Origin: an uncultured Clostridia bacterium
GTDB lineage: Bacteria > Bacillota > Clostridia > Christensenellales > Aristaeellaceae
DNA: 42,228 nt
Reading direction: 5' to 3'
Assembly: GCA_934663625.1 (NCBI GenBank)
Contig: CAKUKP010000012.1
Location: 1 to 42,228 of the forward strand
In this document: piece by piece, positions 40,065 through 42,228 of the stretch
Layout: each line of letters starts with the position of its first letter
Position numbering within the stretch: position 1 is the first letter of the stretch
Notes under the pieces: model-generated
What the model was told of the DNA's origin: nothing
The model's input: only the letters and a program-made list of their open reading frames with translations
The model's database searches: none
Program-made: the position numbers and the translations under genes

Positions 40065-42047
40065 TCAACCGATTTCGCTGCCGGGGGCAACTTCGCCGTC
40101 CACGGTCAGCAGGCGTACCCGTCCGTCCGGATCCTCGGCGCACAGCAGCATGCCCTCGGATACCTCGCCCGCCATCTTGCGCGGCGCGAAGTTATTCACC
40201 ATCACAACGGTCTTGCCCACCATTTCTTCGGGCGTGTAATATTTGGCGATGCCGCTGCACACGGTCTTGGTTACGCCGTTGCCGACGTCCAGCGTTTCCT
40301 TCAACAGCTTTTCGCTCTTCTTCACGCGCTCACAGGCGATTACCTTCGCCGCGATCAGGCGAATCTTCATAAAATCATCGAAGGATGCGACGGGCGTTTC
40401 TTCCTTTTTATCTTCCTTCGCTTCCTGTTTGACCGGCGCGGCTTTCTTCTCCGCGGGCTTCTTTTCTTCTTCCTCCGCGGGATTCAGCGCTTCCAGCTCC
40501 TTCTTAATATCCACGCGCGGGAACAGCGCCGCGCCCTTTTCCACCTTCGTTCCGGGCTTCAGCGCGCCGAACCTCTGCACAGATTCCCACGTCATCAGTT
40601 CGGGGTCGGTCACGCCCAGCTGCGTATAAATCTTTTCGGGCGTAGACGGCATGGTGGGATAGATGTACACCGCGATGGCGCGGATGCATTCCGCCAGATA
40701 GTACATCACCGTCCTGAGCCGCGGCAGACCTTCTTCGCTCTTGCACAGCACCCACGGCTGATTGATATCGATATAGCGGTTGCAATCGCCGATCAGCTTC
40801 CAGATTTCGGAAAGCGCCACGGAGAACTGCAGCGCGTTCATCTGCTTTTCCACGATTTCGGGCAGATCTTCAAAGCGCTTGCGCAGGGCGATACCGCTTT
40901 CGTTTTCCTCGCCCGGCTCCGGCACGATGCCACCGAAGTATTTTTCGATCATCGCCACCGTGCGGGACACCAGATTGCCCAGATCGTTTACCAGATCGGC
41001 GTTCATGCGGGTCAGCAGCGCTTCATTGGTGTAATTGCCGTCCGCGCCGAAGGGCATTTCGCGCATCAGATAATAGCGCAGGGTGTCCACGCCGTAGCGC
41101 TCCACGATGGGCGCGGGATATACCACGTTGCCCTTGGATTTGCTCATCTTATCGTTGCCGAACAGCAGCCAGCCATGACCGAATACCTGCCTGGGCAGCT
41201 CAAGTCCCAGCGCGTGCAGCATGATCGGCCAGTAAATCGTATGGAATCGCACGATTTCCTTGCCCACCAGATGCACGTCCGCCGGCCAATACTTATTAAA
41301 CAGCTCCGGATGATCGGTGCCGTAGCCCAGCGCGGTAATGTAATTGGAAAGCGCGTCGATCCAAACGTACACCACGTGCTTGGGATCGAAATCCACCGGC
41401 ACGCCCCACTTGAAGGAAGTGCGGCTCACGCACAGATCCTGAAGTCCGGGGCGCAGGAAATTGTTCAGCATTTCATTCGCCCTCGACGGCGGCTGAATGA
41501 AGTCGGGATGGCTTTCGATGTATTCGATCAGCCACGGCGCATATTTGCTCATGCGGAAGAAATAGCTCTCCTCGCGCACCTTTTCGGTAGGACGGCCGCA
41601 ATCGGGGCAAAGGTTGCCCTCCTTGAGCTGCGTGGGCGTCCAGAAGGCTTCGCACTGCGCGCAGTACTGCCCTTCATATTCAGATTTATAAATGTCGCCC
41701 TGATCATAGAACTGCTTGAAGATCTTCTGAACCACCTTTTCATGGCGTTCATCGGTCGTGCGGATGAAATCATCGTATTCGATGTTCATCAGCTTCCAAA
41801 GATCCTTCGTTTCCGCCACGATCTTATCCACGAACTGCTTCGGCGTAACGCCCTGATCGGCGGCCTTGCGTTCGATCTTCTGGCCGTGTTCATCGGTGCC
41901 GGTCAGAAAATAGGTATCGTAGCCGGTCTGCTTCTTGAAGCGCGCCATGGTGTCCGCCGCCACGGTCGTATAGGTGTGACCAATGTGCATGTTGCCCGAT
42001 GGATAGTAGATGGGCGTTGTGATGTAAAACTTCTTCTTTTCCGGCAT
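40065..42047 (-). CDS. metG: Methionyl-tRNA synthetase
   Basis: A 660-residue class I synthetase. ATG 42047 follows AGGAGG. HIGH is at residues 21-24, the zinc knuckle is CAQCEAFW with CPDCGRP, and KMSKSKGN is near residue 300. A Lys/Glu/Ala-rich linker (about 520-550) leads to a C-terminal EMAP/Trbp tRNA-binding domain (FDDFMKIRLIAAKVIACERV, GIAKYYTPEEMVGKTVVMVN, SEGMLLCAEDPDG), as in bacterial dimeric MetRS. It is controlled by the T-box leader upstream. Confidence 0.97.
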   Translation of the reverse strand: MPEKKKFYITTPIYYPSGNMHIGHTYTTVAADTMARFKKQTGYDTYFLTGTDEHGQKIERKAADQGVTPKQFVDKIVAETKDLWKLMNIEYDDFIRTTDERHEKVVQKIFKQFYDQGDIYKSEYEGQYCAQCEAFWTPTQLKEGNLCPDCGRPTEKVREESYFFRMSKYAPWLIEYIESHPDFIQPPSRANEMLNNFLRPGLQDLCVSRTSFKWGVPVDFDPKHVVYVWIDALSNYITALGYGTDHPELFNKYWPADVHLVGKEIVRFHTIYWPIMLHALGLELPRQVFGHGWLLFGNDKMSKSKGNVVYPAPIVERYGVDTLRYYLMREMPFGADGNYTNEALLTRMNADLVNDLGNLVSRTVAMIEKYFGGIVPEPGEENESGIALRKRFEDLPEIVEKQMNALQFSVALSEIWKLIGDCNRYIDINQPWVLCKSEEGLPRLRTVMYYLAECIRAIAVYIYPTMPSTPEKIYTQLGVTDPELMTWESVQRFGALKPGTKVEKGAALFPRVDIKKELEALNPAEEEEKKPAEKKAAPVKQEAKEDKKEETPVASFDDFMKIRLIAAKVIACERVKKSEKLLKETLDVGNGVTKTVCSGIAKYYTPEEMVGKTVVMVNNFAPRKMAGEVSEGMLLCAEDPDGRVRLLTVDGEVAPGSEIG

Positions 42048-42089
42048 TCTGGAATCCTCCTTATATACAACCTTCGGTCTGATCAATCA

Positions 42090-42228
42090 TGTCCCAAAAT
42101 AAACGCCCCTCAACGCGTGAGGGGCGCAGATTGCGCGATACCAACCCTGTTCACCCGAATTGCTTCGAGCCTTATGCCCATAACGCGGGCGCGCGCCGCA
42201 CACTACCTTTCGCATGCGAAGCTCCGGA
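42090..42228 (-). promoter_or_regulatory. T-box leader of metG (partial, runs off the right edge)
   Basis: On the minus strand the conserved T-box sequence appears as CAGGGTTGGTATCGCG (42149-42134). It is followed by a terminator stem CGCCCCTCA / TGAGGGGCG (42104-42112 and 42118-42126) and TTTATTTT, then the metG SD. Uncharged tRNA binding to the T-box would form the antiterminator. The Stem I specifier loop is not clearly seen and may lie partly beyond the window, so Met specificity is inferred from the gene it controls. Confidence 0.85.

Overview
The window looks like a metagenome-type contig from a low-to-mid GC Gram-positive of the Clostridia, probably a gut commensal. The reasons are strong SD sequences (AGGAGG), near-consensus sigma-A promoters (TTGACA-17-TATAAT), a T-box leader in front of metG, a tatD-scpB pair, MsmK-type sugar transport, CsoR copper control and IS66/phage debris. 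Both sugar-binding proteins have signal peptides without a lipobox cysteine, which is odd for a typical Firmicute. I cannot name the species. Base composition changes along the window: about 18.2-25.1 kb is visibly AT-richer than the GC-rich 25.2-42.2 kb.

Region 1 (1-2297) is broken prophage: fragments of a DUF2800 protein and other genes, an HNH endonuclease, a small terminase with an in-frame amber codon, a phage-type SAM synthetase, and the first 18 codons of a ParB/methyltransferase-like gene cut off exactly at the end of msmK.

Region 2 (2294-15011, minus strand) is a large carbohydrate locus. It runs LacI regulator, rbsK, rbsD, Zn-alcohol dehydrogenase, Gfo/Idh oxidoreductase, a DMT-type transporter, a CUT1 ABC transporter (binding protein and two permeases), a TIM-barrel isomerase/epimerase, a DUF624 membrane protein, a truncated ROK protein with its own promoter, and the ATPase MsmK. 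It looks like uptake, oxidation/epimerisation and phosphorylation of an unidentified sugar or polyol.

Region 3 (15.1-16.3 kb) is an accessory scar: an IS66 accessory fragment, hairpins, repeated TATCAT/ATGATA sites and a truncated DUF3990 gene under a consensus promoter. It is followed by a vWA protein and a macrodomain-HTH protein (16.3-18.1 kb).

Region 4 (18.2-25.1 kb) is a second sugar locus: isomerase, RbsA-, RbsC- and RbsB-like CUT2 transporter, rhamnose-mutarotase-like protein and cyclase-family hydrolase, all minus. A divergent LacI regulator faces it, and three copies of a TTACAACGTT operator lie between.

Region 5 (25.2-32.3 kb) holds two small secreted proteins, a TetR / CDP-alcohol phosphatidyltransferase / flavodoxin operon with a palindromic operator inside its promoter, a small membrane-peptide gene with its own promoter and terminator, and an operon of LctP-family permease, L-2-hydroxyisocaproate-type dehydrogenase and branched-chain aminotransferase. 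The last three together suggest conversion of branched-chain amino acids to 2-hydroxy acids and their export, or the reverse.

Region 6 (32.3-42.2 kb) is copper homeostasis (csoR, then copA fused in frame to copZ), a cell-envelope pair (sugar transferase and a Pro/Thr-rich membrane protein with a peptidoglycan-binding domain), then housekeeping genes metG, gpsA, tatD and scpB. A nested inverted-repeat element that could be a structured RNA lies between metG and gpsA.
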